Position numbers and translations under genes: made by a program. This document shows positions 10,495 through 19,270 of a stretch of DNA of 51,439 nt, piece after piece; position 1 is the stretch's first letter, and each line of letters starts with the position of its first letter. The DNA comes from an uncultured Actinomycetes bacterium (GTDB lineage: Bacteria > Actinomycetota > Actinomycetes > Nanopelagicales > Nanopelagicaceae). The DNA is taken from the NCBI GenBank assembly GCA_903852585.1, contig CAINRG010000038.1:1-51439 (forward strand). Direction: 5' to 3'. The notes beneath the pieces are model-generated. The model searched no databases. It worked only from the letters and a program-made list of their open reading frames with translations, and had not been told where the DNA came from.

Positions 10495-11102
10495 GAACGA
10501 GCTCTCACCTGAAGGGCAAATTTCAATAGTTCTGAAAGCTCTATACCGGCAATGGAGGAGCCAAAGTGAGCAGAAACAGCGTCCAGAGCTTGATCAGTAT
10601 CTCGACTAGTAAATCCCAGACCAAGAAGTGCTTCATTGAGTTGAATACGCCAGCCCAGATCGCCTTGAGAGTTGATGGGAGTGTGTGCCGCAAAACTCTT
10701 CATCTTCTCTTTGAGCTCAAGAATCAATCGTTGAGCACCTTTCTTTCCAAGGCCCGGAATTCGTTCGAGAAGCGCTGGCTTCTCATTCAGGATTGCAGAA
10801 ACAATTTCTGCTGCGTCATAAACTGAGAGCGCTGACTGAGCCACTTTGGGACCAATTCCAGTAACAGTTTGAAGAATTTCAAAGAGTTCACGATCCCCTG
10901 AACTTTCAAAACCGTACAACGTTAAGGAATCTTCACGAACAATCAAAACAGTGTGCAGATGAGCAGAGAGACCGACGGTTAATGAAGCTGATAATCGCGG
11001 TGAAACATTCACCAAAATGCCAATTCCTCCAGCTCCCCCCACCTCAATGACAGCTGAAGAGAGTGTTGTCGCCTTTACAATCCCCGACAGTGATGCAATC
11101 AC
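10491..11102 (-). CDS. ruvA: Holliday junction DNA-binding protein RuvA
   Basis: RuvA, 203 aa, forms the tetramer that holds the four-way junction and loads RuvB. An OB-fold N-terminus (1-65) is followed by two helix-hairpin-helix motifs, seen as [13 protein letters not shown] and [16 protein letters not shown]. The C-terminal domain III (about 150-200), which contacts RuvB, follows a short linker. It overlaps ruvC upstream and ruvB downstream by 4 nt each, so the three proteins are translationally coupled. Confidence 0.97.
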   Translation of the reverse strand: MIASLSGIVKATTLSSAVIEVGGAGGIGILVNVSPRLSASLTVGLSAHLHTVLIVREDSLTLYGFESSGDRELFEILQTVTGIGPKVAQSALSVYDAAEIVSAILNEKPALLERIPGLGKKGAQRLILELKEKMKSFAAHTPINSQGDLGWRIQLNEALLGLGFTSRDTDQALDAVSAHFGSSIAGIELSELLKFALQVRARS

Positions 11103-11626
11103 TTCTTCACCAACTTTTTAGCTGCCGCTAATCCTGCAGCAAGTCGAGCATTTCCAGCCCCTCGCCAATGATGGCAAATTGCAAGAGCAAGGGCGTCGGT
11201 GCTATCTACCGGCTTTGGAATTTCATCAAGGCGAAGCAGTTTCTGAACCATCTGAGCTACTTGCTTTTTATCAGCACGTCCCGAACCTGTAACAGCTGCC
11301 TTTACTTCAGATGGCGTATGCATCATGACCGGGATGCCTTTTCGCGCAGCAATCAGTAGAGCAACGCCCGCTGCTTGGCCTGTAGCCATCGCAGTTCGAA
11401 CATTAAGTTGGGAGAAGACTCGCTCTACTGCAATAACATCTGGTTTGTAGAGATCGATCCAATCGATCAGTGCGTTTTCGAGTTCAAGAAGGCGCGCTTC
11501 CAGAGGCAGATCGGGTGAGGTTTTGATAACCCCCACGCCTACCATCGAGAGATTTTGAGAGCCGCTGCTTTCGACAACGCCTAGACCGCACCGCGTCAGA
11601 CCCGGGTCGACCCCCAATACCTTCAT
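11099..11626 (-). CDS. ruvC: Holliday junction resolvase RuvC
   Basis: RNase H-fold endonuclease, 175 aa, cutting Holliday junctions symmetrically. The four acidic catalytic residues are visible: Asp7 in GVDPG, Glu68 in AVERVF, and Asp141 and Asp144 in PVDSTDALA. The ATG at 11626 has no Shine-Dalgarno. Instead TAGAGT sits exactly six nt upstream, so a leaderless transcript starting at the ATG is likely. A promoter here would make ruvCAB-secDF-rel a unit of its own. Confidence 0.97.
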   Translation of the reverse strand: MKVLGVDPGLTRCGLGVVESSGSQNLSMVGVGVIKTSPDLPLEARLLELENALIDWIDLYKPDVIAVERVFSQLNVRTAMATGQAAGVALLIAARKGIPVMMHTPSEVKAAVTGSGRADKKQVAQMVQKLLRLDEIPKPVDSTDALALAICHHWRGAGNARLAAGLAAAKKLVKK

Positions 11627-11632
11627 GGGAGA

Positions 11633-11638
11633 ACTCTA
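11633..11638 (-). promoter_or_regulatory. Predicted -10 element, leaderless ruvC promoter
   Basis: On the minus strand TAGAGT is followed by TCTCCC and then the ruvC ATG. The six-nt gap places the expected transcription start on the A of the ATG. No clear -35 was recognised. Confidence 0.55.
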
Positions 11639-11655
11639 CCGAACATTCGTTCGAA

Positions 11656-12408
11656 TTATTCCAGGCTCGCCATTACTTCGTCTGAGACATCGAAATTGGC
11701 AAAGACATTTTGGACATCGTCCAGGTCTTCAATCGCATCAATGAGGCTAAAGAGCTTCTTCGCGTTCTCGGCATCCAGCGGAACGGTGACTGATGGGAGG
11801 AATGAGCTATCGGCAGATTCGTAATCAATCCCGGCCGCTTGAAGGGCGGTACGTACGGCCACCAAATCTGAGGACTCACACACAACCTGGAAGTTATCGC
11901 CGAAATCGTTGACATCTTCAAGACCGGCATCCAAAGCAGCTTCCATAATTTTATCTTCGCTCACGCCCCCATCTTTGGAGACGAGAATAAGTCCCTTGCG
12001 ATTAAACATATAAGCAACTGATCCAGGATCAGCCATATTTCCACCATTGCGCGTCACTGCAACCCGCACTTCAGAAGCTGCGCGATTTCGATTATCAGAG
12101 AGACATTCGATCATGATTGCTACTCCGCCAGGGCCATAACCCTCATACATAATTGTGATGTATTCAGCGCCACCAGATTCAAGACCAGCGCCTCGTTTGA
12201 TTGCACGTTCAATATTGTCGGCCGGAACAGAATTCTTCTTCGCCTTTGTTACAGCGTCGTAAAGGGCTGGGTTTCCGCCGAGGTCTGCTCCACCTACACG
12301 CGCCGTTACTTCGATTGCCTTGATGTACTTTGCAAAGCTCTTTGCGCGACGAGAATCAAGAATTGCCTTCTTGTGCTTGATGGTCGCCCATTTGGAATGG
12401 CCTGACAT
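11656..12408 (-). CDS. YebC/PmpR family (TACO1-like) protein
   Basis: 250 aa member of the YebC/TACO1 family, often annotated as a transcriptional regulator and more recently linked to relief of ribosome stalling on proline stretches; the exact role is not settled. The N-terminal signature [14 protein letters not shown] is complete, followed by [17 protein letters not shown] (55-71) and the acidic C-terminal domains. Its position just upstream of ruvC is common in bacteria. A 29-nt gap separates it from ruvC. Confidence 0.95.
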   Translation of the reverse strand: MSGHSKWATIKHKKAILDSRRAKSFAKYIKAIEVTARVGGADLGGNPALYDAVTKAKKNSVPADNIERAIKRGAGLESGGAEYITIMYEGYGPGGVAIMIECLSDNRNRAASEVRVAVTRNGGNMADPGSVAYMFNRKGLILVSKDGGVSEDKIMEAALDAGLEDVNDFGDNFQVVCESSDLVAVRTALQAAGIDYESADSSFLPSVTVPLDAENAKKLFSLIDAIEDLDDVQNVFANFDVSDEVMASLE

Positions 12409-12435
12409 TCGTATCTACCCCGCTCTAATGAATTG

Positions 12436-13020
12436 CTATTTGTTGAGAATTTCAGTGACAAAGTATCTATGAACCCTGTTATCCCCTGTCAATTCGGGAT
12501 GGAACGATGTGGCCAAAATATGGTTTTGGCGCACGGCAACCGGGTGGGAAGAGCCATCTATCTCTACCGAAGCCAGAATCTGGACTCCAGGGCTGGTTGT
12601 TTCAACCCACGGAGCGCGGATAAAGACTGCATGCACTGAGCCCACACCTTGAAAAGAAAGGTCTGTCTCAAATGAATCCACTTGTCGGCCAAATGCATTT
12701 CTGCGAACTTTTACATCCAAGCCGCCAAAAGTCTGCTGACCAATTGCCCCATCAACGAGTTCGTTGGCGAGCAGAATCATTCCGGCACATGATCCATAGG
12801 TTGGAAGGCCTTCACGAATTCGATCTGAAATCAGATCGAAGAGATCAAAGCTTCGCGCAAGTTTTGCAATCGTTGTTGATTCCCCACCTGGAAGTACCAA
12901 CCCATCAATCCCGCGTATCTCCCCTGACGTGCGAACAGGAATGGCATCTACACCGCATTCATTAAGTGCGGCTATATGTTCACGAACATCACCTTGGAGC
13001 GCGAGAACTCCTAGCTTCAT
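12436..13020 (-). CDS. pdxT: Pyridoxal 5'-phosphate synthase glutaminase PdxT
   Basis: Glutamine amidotransferase subunit of PLP synthase, 194 aa. It hydrolyses glutamine and channels ammonia to PdxS. The class I triad is visible: Cys78 in GSCAGM, and His174 and Glu176 in SFHPEL; LPGGEST (43-49) forms the oxyanion region. It lies 7 nt after pdxS, the usual pairing, and 27 nt before yebC. Confidence 0.97.
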   Translation of the reverse strand: MKLGVLALQGDVREHIAALNECGVDAIPVRTSGEIRGIDGLVLPGGESTTIAKLARSFDLFDLISDRIREGLPTYGSCAGMILLANELVDGAIGQQTFGGLDVKVRRNAFGRQVDSFETDLSFQGVGSVHAVFIRAPWVETTSPGVQILASVEIDGSSHPVAVRQNHILATSFHPELTGDNRVHRYFVTEILNK

Positions 13021-13027
13021 GTGGAAC

Positions 13028-13933
13028 TTACCAGCCGCGTTCAGCCAAACGATGCGGAACGGGAATGTCAGCTACGTTAATTCCTACCATCGCTTCGCCC
13101 AGGCCACGTGATACATCCGCGACAACCTTTGGGTCGGAGTAGTAAGTAACTGCCTTGACGCACGCAGCTGCGCGTTGTGCTGGGTTTCCTGATTTGAAAA
13201 TTCCGGAGCCAATAAATACGCCATCAGCACCAAGCTGCATCATCATTGCTGCATCGGCTGGAGTTGCGACTCCACCGGCAGTAAAGAGAACAACGGGAAG
13301 TTTTCCTTCGCGGGCAACTTCGCAGACAAGTTCGTATGGTGCCTGCAACTCTTTTGCTGCAACATAAAGCTCATCTTCACGGAGTGAGGAAAGTCGGCGA
13401 ATCTCTTGATTGATTTTTCGCATATGAGTTGTTGCATTTGAAACATCGCCAGTGCCAGCTTCACCCTTTGAGCGAATCATTGCAGCACCTTCGTTGATGC
13501 GACGAAGTGCTTCACCAAGATTTGTCGAACCGCAAACAAATGGAACTGTGAAATTCCACTTATCAATATGGTTCTCATAATCGGCAGGAGTAAGAACTTC
13601 TGATTCATCAATGTAATCCACACCCAGGCTCTGAAGAACTTGGGCTTCCACAAAATGTCCAATGCGGGCTTTTGCCATAACGGGAATTGAAACAGCGGCT
13701 TGAATTGCCTGGATCATGTCAGGATCGGACATGCGTGCAACGCCACCTTGTGCACGGATATCAGCAGGAACTCGCTCCAGTGCCATAACTGCAACCGCAC
13801 CAGCATCTTCGGCAATCTTTGCTTGCTCAACATTTACGACATCCATGATGACGCCGCCCTTAAGCATCTCAGCCATACCGCGCTTTACGCGTGCGGTACC
13901 GACCTGCTTATTAGCGCTGTTTTCGTTGCTCAT
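13028..13933 (-). CDS. pdxS: Pyridoxal 5'-phosphate synthase subunit PdxS
   Basis: PLP synthase, 301 aa, condensing ribose 5-phosphate, glyceraldehyde 3-phosphate and ammonia into vitamin B6 by the DXP-independent route. Conserved landmarks are GVIMDVVN (27-34), Lys88 in [14 protein letters not shown] (the Schiff-base lysine region), Lys156 in [12 protein letters not shown] and the C-terminal phosphate loop. The start is strong: GGAGG four nt before the ATG. It is followed by pdxT. Several enzymes in this window use PLP. Confidence 0.98.
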   Translation of the reverse strand: MSNENSANKQVGTARVKRGMAEMLKGGVIMDVVNVEQAKIAEDAGAVAVMALERVPADIRAQGGVARMSDPDMIQAIQAAVSIPVMAKARIGHFVEAQVLQSLGVDYIDESEVLTPADYENHIDKWNFTVPFVCGSTNLGEALRRINEGAAMIRSKGEAGTGDVSNATTHMRKINQEIRRLSSLREDELYVAAKELQAPYELVCEVAREGKLPVVLFTAGGVATPADAAMMMQLGADGVFIGSGIFKSGNPAQRAAACVKAVTYYSDPKVVADVSRGLGEAMVGINVADIPVPHRLAERGW

Positions 13934-13973
13934 GATTCCTCCGAGTTAAGTAAGCCTAGGCTCAAATCCTACT

Positions 13974-15017
13974 TTAGTTTTTGCTCGCTTTTGTTGGCGT
14001 TACTGCCGCCGCTGGGAAGGTGAAAATAGGCTCAGTATCCGTCAGGGCAATCCAGATTTGCCCCTTGGCAAAATTAGCTGATGTTCCATCCTTCAGTGTC
14101 CACGTCGTGCCAGATTCTGCGCTCACTCGATTCCAATAGATTGGGATTTCTTTCCCATCTCGTAGTAAATATGCACTTCCCGATCCGACAGTGTTGCTGA
14201 ACGGGGTAATACCGCCAACTTTGTCGTGATATTCAGAAGGAGTAATCGTTACCTTTTGAATAATCAGCGTTGGTGAGCCAAGTTGATATCCATCTGCATC
14301 AAGATCAGGTGCTCCTAGATAGGAAAGCATCCACCGCTTTTCCGCTGAAGACCATGTTGCGCTATAGCGCGATGCTGGCCATTTGATGGAAACGGAATCA
14401 ATAACTTTTCCACCGGCTGGTGTGGCCCCGAACTTCCAACCCACCGATTTTGCTGTGACGATGCTCTTTCCTTCACTCTTTGCCTTGTCAAGCAGAAGCT
14501 GTGGGTGAAGAATTAAATTTGTAGGCTCAGTGCGCGTTGCATCTCGCGAGTACAAGGTGGCTGGTTCACGTTCAGCGCCTAAGTTCTCTAAATTTGCAGC
14601 GTTAATGACCGGGAAAAGTTTTGTTTGTGCACCGCTAAAAGCAAAAGCCACATGGCCGTATTGAGCCAAAATATCGATATCACTAATGCGAGCACTTCGA
14701 ACTGGACCAATTAAGGAAGGTAGCTTTTCCGGCGTGCTGAAAATAGTGGCCAAACGTGTCAGCCCACCTTCAACCTGTTCGATATAGACGACATCTGCTG
14801 CAGCTATACCTATTTGAGGATGGGCCGGCAATGTGTCATCAACCTTAACTGCAAGAACCGGACCACTTGATCCGGCGAGCCCCGTAAGGGCATTTGATGA
14901 GACTGATCCACCAGTCACCTTTTTAACAACTGTTGAAATTGAAGAACAACCGACCAAACTTGTAGCGATAACTCCAATAGAAAGTATCGAAAGTATAGAG
15001 TGAATAATTTTCTTCAT
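13974..15017 (-). CDS. DUF3048 (YerB-like) lipoprotein
   Basis: 347 aa predicted lipoprotein. The signal peptide ends in the lipobox LVGC with Cys24 as the lipid anchor. The rest matches the DUF3048/YerB layout: an N-terminal domain with VYIEQVEGGLTRL and GPVRSARISDIDI, and a C-terminal domain with the motif-like QKVTITPSEYHD. Function is unknown; an envelope role is likely from location. Its start overlaps the stop of the LemA-like gene by one base (TAATG). Pro- and Ser-rich linkers flank the lipobox. Confidence 0.88.
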   Translation of the reverse strand: MKKIIHSILSILSIGVIATSLVGCSSISTVVKKVTGGSVSSNALTGLAGSSGPVLAVKVDDTLPAHPQIGIAAADVVYIEQVEGGLTRLATIFSTPEKLPSLIGPVRSARISDIDILAQYGHVAFAFSGAQTKLFPVINAANLENLGAEREPATLYSRDATRTEPTNLILHPQLLLDKAKSEGKSIVTAKSVGWKFGATPAGGKVIDSVSIKWPASRYSATWSSAEKRWMLSYLGAPDLDADGYQLGSPTLIIQKVTITPSEYHDKVGGITPFSNTVGSGSAYLLRDGKEIPIYWNRVSAESGTTWTLKDGTSANFAKGQIWIALTDTEPIFTFPAAAVTPTKASKN

Positions 15018-15523
15018 TAAAGCTCATCCTCTTCAAAGTGGTACTTCTCTGGCCACTTTGCACGACCTGCAAGATGGAAAAATCGAAATACCAATTTGTC
15101 GCGAAGATTTCTCACTGAAATAATTGCTTCCAGATGAATTGCAATAGCTGTGCGGATTTTATCGGTAAGCGCTGTAAGTTCATCGATAAGATTGACAGCA
15201 ATAGTTAGCTCTCCATTGCGTGCACTTTCACGGAGAAATTTCAATGATTCCGACAAGGACGTTTCCGCATCCTCCCGATCGCCAATATTCGCCTCCCGGC
15301 TCAAGTATGCCGACGAGGTGAGGATCATCTCTGTCGCCGGATCAATATCGCTGTTTCGAGCAATTTCAAGCGCAAGTGCTGCTCGGCGCTGGAGAAGGGC
15401 ATCTAAATGCTCCCAACTTGTTTCAACTCTGTGGTGGCAGCGATCTAAGCGCGTCGCTGAAAAAGAGAGGTACCAAGCAAGCAGGAGAATCACCAGGATT
15501 GCTAGCAATATGGAATTACTCAT
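15017..15523 (-). CDS. LemA-like membrane-anchored protein
   Basis: 168 aa. A single N-terminal membrane helix (about 4-22) is followed by an all-helical region resembling the LemA core: RLDRCHHRVETSWEHLDAL and QRRAALALEIAR (about 46-57). The end is charged (HFEEDEL). Function is unknown. It overlaps the PimA-like gene by 8 nt and the DUF3048 gene by 1 nt, so it is made together with PIM biosynthesis enzymes. M. tuberculosis has a membrane protein (Rv2609c) at the equivalent place, as I recall; whether the two are related is not shown here. Confidence 0.7.
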   Translation of the reverse strand: MSNSILLAILVILLLAWYLSFSATRLDRCHHRVETSWEHLDALLQRRAALALEIARNSDIDPATEMILTSSAYLSREANIGDREDAETSLSESLKFLRESARNGELTIAVNLIDELTALTDKIRTAIAIHLEAIISVRNLRDKLVFRFFHLAGRAKWPEKYHFEEDEL

Positions 15524-16688
15524 TTCTTAATTTTCTCCAACCTCTATTCTCGGATGCGAGAGTTACGCCAGTGCCACCAGCAATCGCAACTTCGTAAACA
15601 TCCAGTATTTGAGCAGCAACGCTCTGCCAATCAAATGTCATAGCAAAGGAAAGTCCCTCTTCTGACATAGATCTTCGCAAATTCTCATCCGAGAGAATTT
15701 TGGTGGCCTTTTCTGCTAAATCCTTATGAGATTCATTTACGAAAAGGGCCCCATATTTTCCTCCTTGTAGGAGGTCGCTGAATGCTTGAATGTCGCTGGC
15801 AATGATGGGAGCTCCACCTGCCATGGCTTCGGCAAGAATGATTCCAAAGGATTCACCACGAATATTGGGGGCCACATAAGCGTCGATGGATTTGAAAAAG
15901 TCAGCTTTCTCTTCTTCGCTTAATCGTCCTAAGAATCGAATTCGATTTCGTGTCGCACTATCAATATTTTTCAATACCGACTCTTGCTCGCCAGGTCCTG
16001 CTACCAGAAGTTGCACATCTGGAATAGATTTCGCAATTTCAGCAAGGCCAGAAATAGCAACAGAAAGTCCCTTTCGCTGCTCATCAAATCGACCAAGAAA
16101 GCCGAGTGTGTGAGGGCGATACCAGTCCTCTCGTCGCTTTCCATGAGAATACTTCGCTGCACTAATTCCATTAGGGATAACAACTGCTTCTGTTTCAAAG
16201 TGAACTTTGAGTGTTTCGCGTGCCATTTCACTGACAGCGATTCTTGCATTCAATTTCTCTAAGACAGGCTCAAGTATGGGACCAATCGCAAAAATCGCCT
16301 TTTGTTTCGGAGCAGATGCGTGAAATGTCGCGACCATGGGACCGTCTGCTGCAACACATGCCAAGAGGGATAGAGAAGGAATTGCCGGTTCATGGATATG
16401 GAGAAGGTCAAACTCCCCCGATTGGATCCATTGTCGGACACGAGATGTCGCAATAGGTCCGAAGAGAATTCGAGCAACAGCTCCATTGAATGGAATGGGG
16501 ACGGGGCGACCGGCTGGGACAACCCACGATTCAGTGAGCGCATCTTCATCGGAAACAGGAGCGAGCAGTGAGACAACATGACCTTGTGACATGAAATATT
16601 CTGCAAGTTCCTTCATGTGTATCTGAACCCCACCAGGGGTATCCCATCCATAGGGACAGACCATTCCAATTCTTAGTTTTCTGTTCAT
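15516..16688 (-). CDS. pimA: PimA-like GDP-mannose:phosphatidylinositol mannosyltransferase
   Basis: GT4 glycosyltransferase, 390 aa, GT-B fold. The family reaction is transfer of mannose from GDP-mannose to phosphatidylinositol at the inner membrane face, the first PIM step. The N-terminal domain opens with GMVCPYGWDTPGGVQIH and includes LLHIHEPAIPS. The C-terminal nucleotide-sugar domain has FLGRFDEQRKGL and the E-x7-E type motif in RGESFGIILAEAMAGG (about 285-300). Assignment as PimA rests on placement right after the acyltransferase and pgsA, the order known from mycobacteria. It overlaps the acyltransferase by 4 nt. Confidence 0.9.
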   Translation of the reverse strand: MNRKLRIGMVCPYGWDTPGGVQIHMKELAEYFMSQGHVVSLLAPVSDEDALTESWVVPAGRPVPIPFNGAVARILFGPIATSRVRQWIQSGEFDLLHIHEPAIPSLSLLACVAADGPMVATFHASAPKQKAIFAIGPILEPVLEKLNARIAVSEMARETLKVHFETEAVVIPNGISAAKYSHGKRREDWYRPHTLGFLGRFDEQRKGLSVAISGLAEIAKSIPDVQLLVAGPGEQESVLKNIDSATRNRIRFLGRLSEEEKADFFKSIDAYVAPNIRGESFGIILAEAMAGGAPIIASDIQAFSDLLQGGKYGALFVNESHKDLAEKATKILSDENLRRSMSEEGLSFAMTFDWQSVAAQILDVYEVAIAGGTGVTLASENRGWRKLRNE

Positions 16689-17569
16689 GCGCGCTCTACA
16701 AAGTCTCCATCAATCCAAATGCGTTGCAACATGTGCCAATCCGCGGTCTTTTTTGCGATATGAGCACCGAATCGATTAGCGCTCTCCTGAATCATGGCAG
16801 AAACTTTCTCTGCTTGAGATCCTTCCGATGGAACTTCGATGGGTTTTTGAAAAACTATTCGAATCCCAGTCTTTTCGTAAGAAACAAAAGCGGTGATCAG
16901 TGGTGCACCCGTTTGAATTGCGAGGATGGCAGGTCCAACAGGCATCCGTGAAGGAAAGCCGAGAAAATCAACATTGACGCCGGATTTTGAGAGATCTCGA
17001 TCTGCCACGAGAGCAATCAAACCCCCTGCTCGCAAACGTTGTGAAAGAGTTCCAAGTGAACGAGCACTTGCGTCGAGAACTTCCATGCCAACGGCTTGGC
17101 GATAAGCCAAGAATTTTCTAAAGAGTTTTTCTGGTTCAAGATGCTCAGCAACTGTGACAACTTTATAACCCATCGCACAAAAATAAGCTCCTGCATGATC
17201 CCAATTTCCAGCATGAGGAAGTGAAACAACGCAACCCTTGCCCTCATCGATGGGATCGGTTAAAAAGTGAGCATTTTCAGTGATGACCTCGCCTATTATT
17301 TTATTTGAACTCCATGAAGGAAGTCGGAATGTGTCACACCAATATCGGAGGTAGGAGCGCATGCCTTCACGAACTAAGAGTTCAAGTTCATCCTGTGACA
17401 GTTCTGGGCGAACTCGAGCATAGTTTGAGCGGAGCCTTCCGATCTGTTTTCCATCCATTGCGTACAGACGATCTGCGGCGAAACGAGCAAGCGAATAAGC
17501 AAATTTCTGCGGCATGTGGCGTACGAGAAACCATGCAGTCGAATATCCCCAGTATGTAAGTGTCTTCAA
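16685..17569 (-). CDS. PatA-like phosphatidylinositol mannoside acyltransferase
   Basis: 294 aa lysophospholipid acyltransferase-superfamily protein related to lipid A acyltransferases. The HX4D catalytic motif is present as His119-AGNW-Asp124 in SLPHAGNWDHAG, and a second conserved block VADRDLSKSG follows. By context it acylates a mannose of phosphatidylinositol mannosides at the cytoplasmic membrane face. It is sandwiched between pgsA (4-nt overlap) and the PimA-like gene (4-nt overlap). No transmembrane helix is evident beyond the N-terminal amphipathic stretch. Confidence 0.9.
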   Translation of the reverse strand: MKTLTYWGYSTAWFLVRHMPQKFAYSLARFAADRLYAMDGKQIGRLRSNYARVRPELSQDELELLVREGMRSYLRYWCDTFRLPSWSSNKIIGEVITENAHFLTDPIDEGKGCVVSLPHAGNWDHAGAYFCAMGYKVVTVAEHLEPEKLFRKFLAYRQAVGMEVLDASARSLGTLSQRLRAGGLIALVADRDLSKSGVNVDFLGFPSRMPVGPAILAIQTGAPLITAFVSYEKTGIRIVFQKPIEVPSEGSQAEKVSAMIQESANRFGAHIAKKTADWHMLQRIWIDGDFVERA

Positions 17570-18168
17570 TGTGAGCCCTTGTACACAATCAACAACCGCT
17601 CAATGGTTGTGTATGTCGACGCAATTGCGAGAATCCACATTCCAATAGCTAAAGAATAAGGAATCGATAATCCCGCCAATCCAATGGAAAGAAAGGCGAT
17701 CACCAATCTCTCTGTTCTTTCAGCAAAACCCCCGTTGCATTCGATATCGAGCGATTCCGCCCTAGCCTTGATGTAAGAAACAAGTCCTCCAGAAACCAAA
17801 GCGGTGAGTACTACGGGAACAAGGCGATCATTTGTGCGACTAAGGTAAAAAGCAAGTGAACCTAGAACAGCTGCGTCGGTTATTCTGTCCAGAGTCGAAT
17901 CAAGCAACGCACCCCAACGTGACCCTGTTTGCGACAAGCGGGCCATAGTTCCATCCAGAAGATCGCTCAAAACGAAAATGACAGTTATGAGAGTTCCGAG
18001 AAAAAAATCTCCACGCGAGTAAAAATAGATGGCGCTCAATCCGGAACCAAGGGCGCCGATCGCGCTCATAGCATTTGCTGTGAGTCCAAGCTTGAGTAAC
18101 CCTCGACAGACCGGAGTAATTATCCGCGTGACGGGTACTCGTAACGACTTCTGTAGCATCAGTCTCAT
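17566..18168 (-). CDS. pgsA: CDP-alcohol phosphatidyltransferase (phosphatidylinositol phosphate synthase)
   Basis: 200 aa membrane enzyme with about six helices. The CDP-alcohol phosphatidyltransferase signature is complete: Asp69-LL-AspGly73-TMA-Arg77, Gly82, Asp90 and Asp94 (LLDGTMAR then GALLDSTLD). With PatA- and PimA-like genes downstream, the likely product is phosphatidylinositol phosphate from CDP-diacylglycerol and inositol phosphate. I place the start at the ATG at 18168 because GGGGAG lies nine nt upstream. A longer open frame up to 18345 would run antisense through the divergent EF-G-like gene and has no family similarity. It is first gene of a long operon. Confidence 0.93.
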   Translation of the reverse strand: MRLMLQKSLRVPVTRIITPVCRGLLKLGLTANAMSAIGALGSGLSAIYFYSRGDFFLGTLITVIFVLSDLLDGTMARLSQTGSRWGALLDSTLDRITDAAVLGSLAFYLSRTNDRLVPVVLTALVSGGLVSYIKARAESLDIECNGGFAERTERLVIAFLSIGLAGLSIPYSLAIGMWILAIASTYTTIERLLIVYKGSH

Positions 18169-18184
18169 CGTAGGCTTCTCCCCT

Positions 18185-18751
18185 ATGAGTGACCTAATTT
18201 CTGTGGCTGTTATCGGCAAGTCTTCCGAAAAATTGGCCGATGCTCTTGGCCTCGCGCCGGCTCCACTTGAAGAAGCCGACCTCGCCCTATTTATCGTCAG
18301 CGCTATTGATGGCATCGTGCGAGCCGATATTGACTCATGGGCCATAGCCCGAGAGCTCTATATCCCCTCCATCGTTGTCATTAGTGAAACCGATACCGCC
18401 GAATTGGATTTCGACGACATGACAGCTATTGCCTCAAAAATGTTGGATCCTGTCGCAACGCGATATCTGGTCTTGCACGCAGATGATGGTTCACCGACTG
18501 CTTTAATCGATCTCATATCTCTTAATATTTTGGATTATTCAGACGGAACTCTCACGATTTCTGAAAGCGATCAAGAGCATAAAGATCTTATCGGCGAATA
18601 TGTTTCTGAATATTTGGAACGAATCGAAGAAGCCGGGGATGATGGATTTTTGCAGGGATTGTTATTTCCTGCTTTACCGTGGATCTGGAAATCGCGTTTA
18701 GGACTTGATCAAATTCAAGAATTAATCGAGGAGATTCCAACCATCCGCTAA
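18185..18751 (+). CDS. Degenerate EF-G-like (FusA2-type) protein lacking GTPase motifs
   Basis: 188 aa soluble acidic protein. Residues 30-57 (EEADLALFIVSAIDGIV and SWAIARELYIPSI) match the part of the EF-G/FusA2 G domain after the switch region. Residues 114-188 (NILDYSDGTLTISESD, EEAGDDGFLQGLLFP) match the stretch that follows in FusA2-type factors. The P-loop is missing (VIGKSSEKLADAL instead of GxxxxGKT), the whole G2/G3 segment is deleted, and the NKxD motif has become SETD. It cannot bind GTP in the normal way. It ends where the G domain would join domain II. The start at 18185 is chosen because similarity begins there; there is no Shine-Dalgarno, but TAGGCT sits eight nt upstream. Function is unknown. 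Confidence 0.75.
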   Translation: MSDLISVAVIGKSSEKLADALGLAPAPLEEADLALFIVSAIDGIVRADIDSWAIARELYIPSIVVISETDTAELDFDDMTAIASKMLDPVATRYLVLHADDGSPTALIDLISLNILDYSDGTLTISESDQEHKDLIGEYVSEYLERIEEAGDDGFLQGLLFPALPWIWKSRLGLDQIQELIEEIPTIR

Positions 18752-19267
18752 AGATTTTCTCGTCTCTTGAAGGAGCTGAGGCAATACTTTTGTTTGGCCA
18801 ATAATCGGCATGAAATTTGCATCCCCTGCCCAACGAGGAACAACGTGTTGGTGAATATGGGCAGCCACTCCAGCACCAGATACAGCACCTTGATTCATTC
18901 CAAGGTTAAATCCTTTTGCTCCAGAAACTTTTCGAAGTACTTTCATCGCGTGTGCTGTCAATGAAAAAATCTCATTTCTCTCAGATTCAGTGAGATCTGT
19001 TAAATCAGGCACGTGTCGATTTGCGCAGATAAGAAGATGCCCTGCGTTATACGGATAAAGGTTCATCACAACAAAGGCTTCACGCCCTCTGAAAACAATC
19101 AACCCTTCCTCGTCATCGAGCGCCGGTACAGAACAAAATGGACAAGGAACGTCATTTTCTTCCAACGGTCTATTTTCACCACTGATGTAACTCATGCGGT
19201 GTGGCGCCCACAATCGTGACCAGCCATCAGGCATTCCAGCGCCACCTGTTAAAACTGGATCGCTCAT
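18722..19267 (-). CDS. HIT-domain protein (Ap4A phosphorylase-like)
   Basis: 181 aa histidine-triad nucleotide-binding protein. The triad HIHQHVVPRW starts at His137, with His139 and His141. A CPFC pair at 42-45 suggests a zinc site. Conserved flanks such as NLYPYNAGHLL and WAGDANFMPIIGQTKVLPQ resemble the mycobacterial Rv2613c type, described as diadenosine tetraphosphate phosphorylase. The gene sits three nt after thrS; aminoacyl-tRNA synthetases make Ap4A, so the pairing is sensible. Its 3' end overlaps the convergent EF-G-like gene by 30 bp. Confidence 0.92.
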   Translation of the reverse strand: MSDPVLTGGAGMPDGWSRLWAPHRMSYISGENRPLEENDVPCPFCSVPALDDEEGLIVFRGREAFVVMNLYPYNAGHLLICANRHVPDLTDLTESERNEIFSLTAHAMKVLRKVSGAKGFNLGMNQGAVSGAGVAAHIHQHVVPRWAGDANFMPIIGQTKVLPQLLQETRKSLADGWNLLD

Positions 19268-19270
19268 GGC

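Noticed and set aside
18169-18345. 59-residue N-terminal extension of pgsA
   Set aside because: It is antisense to the EF-G-like gene and not family-like. The ATG at 18168 has a good Shine-Dalgarno and begins the conserved region.
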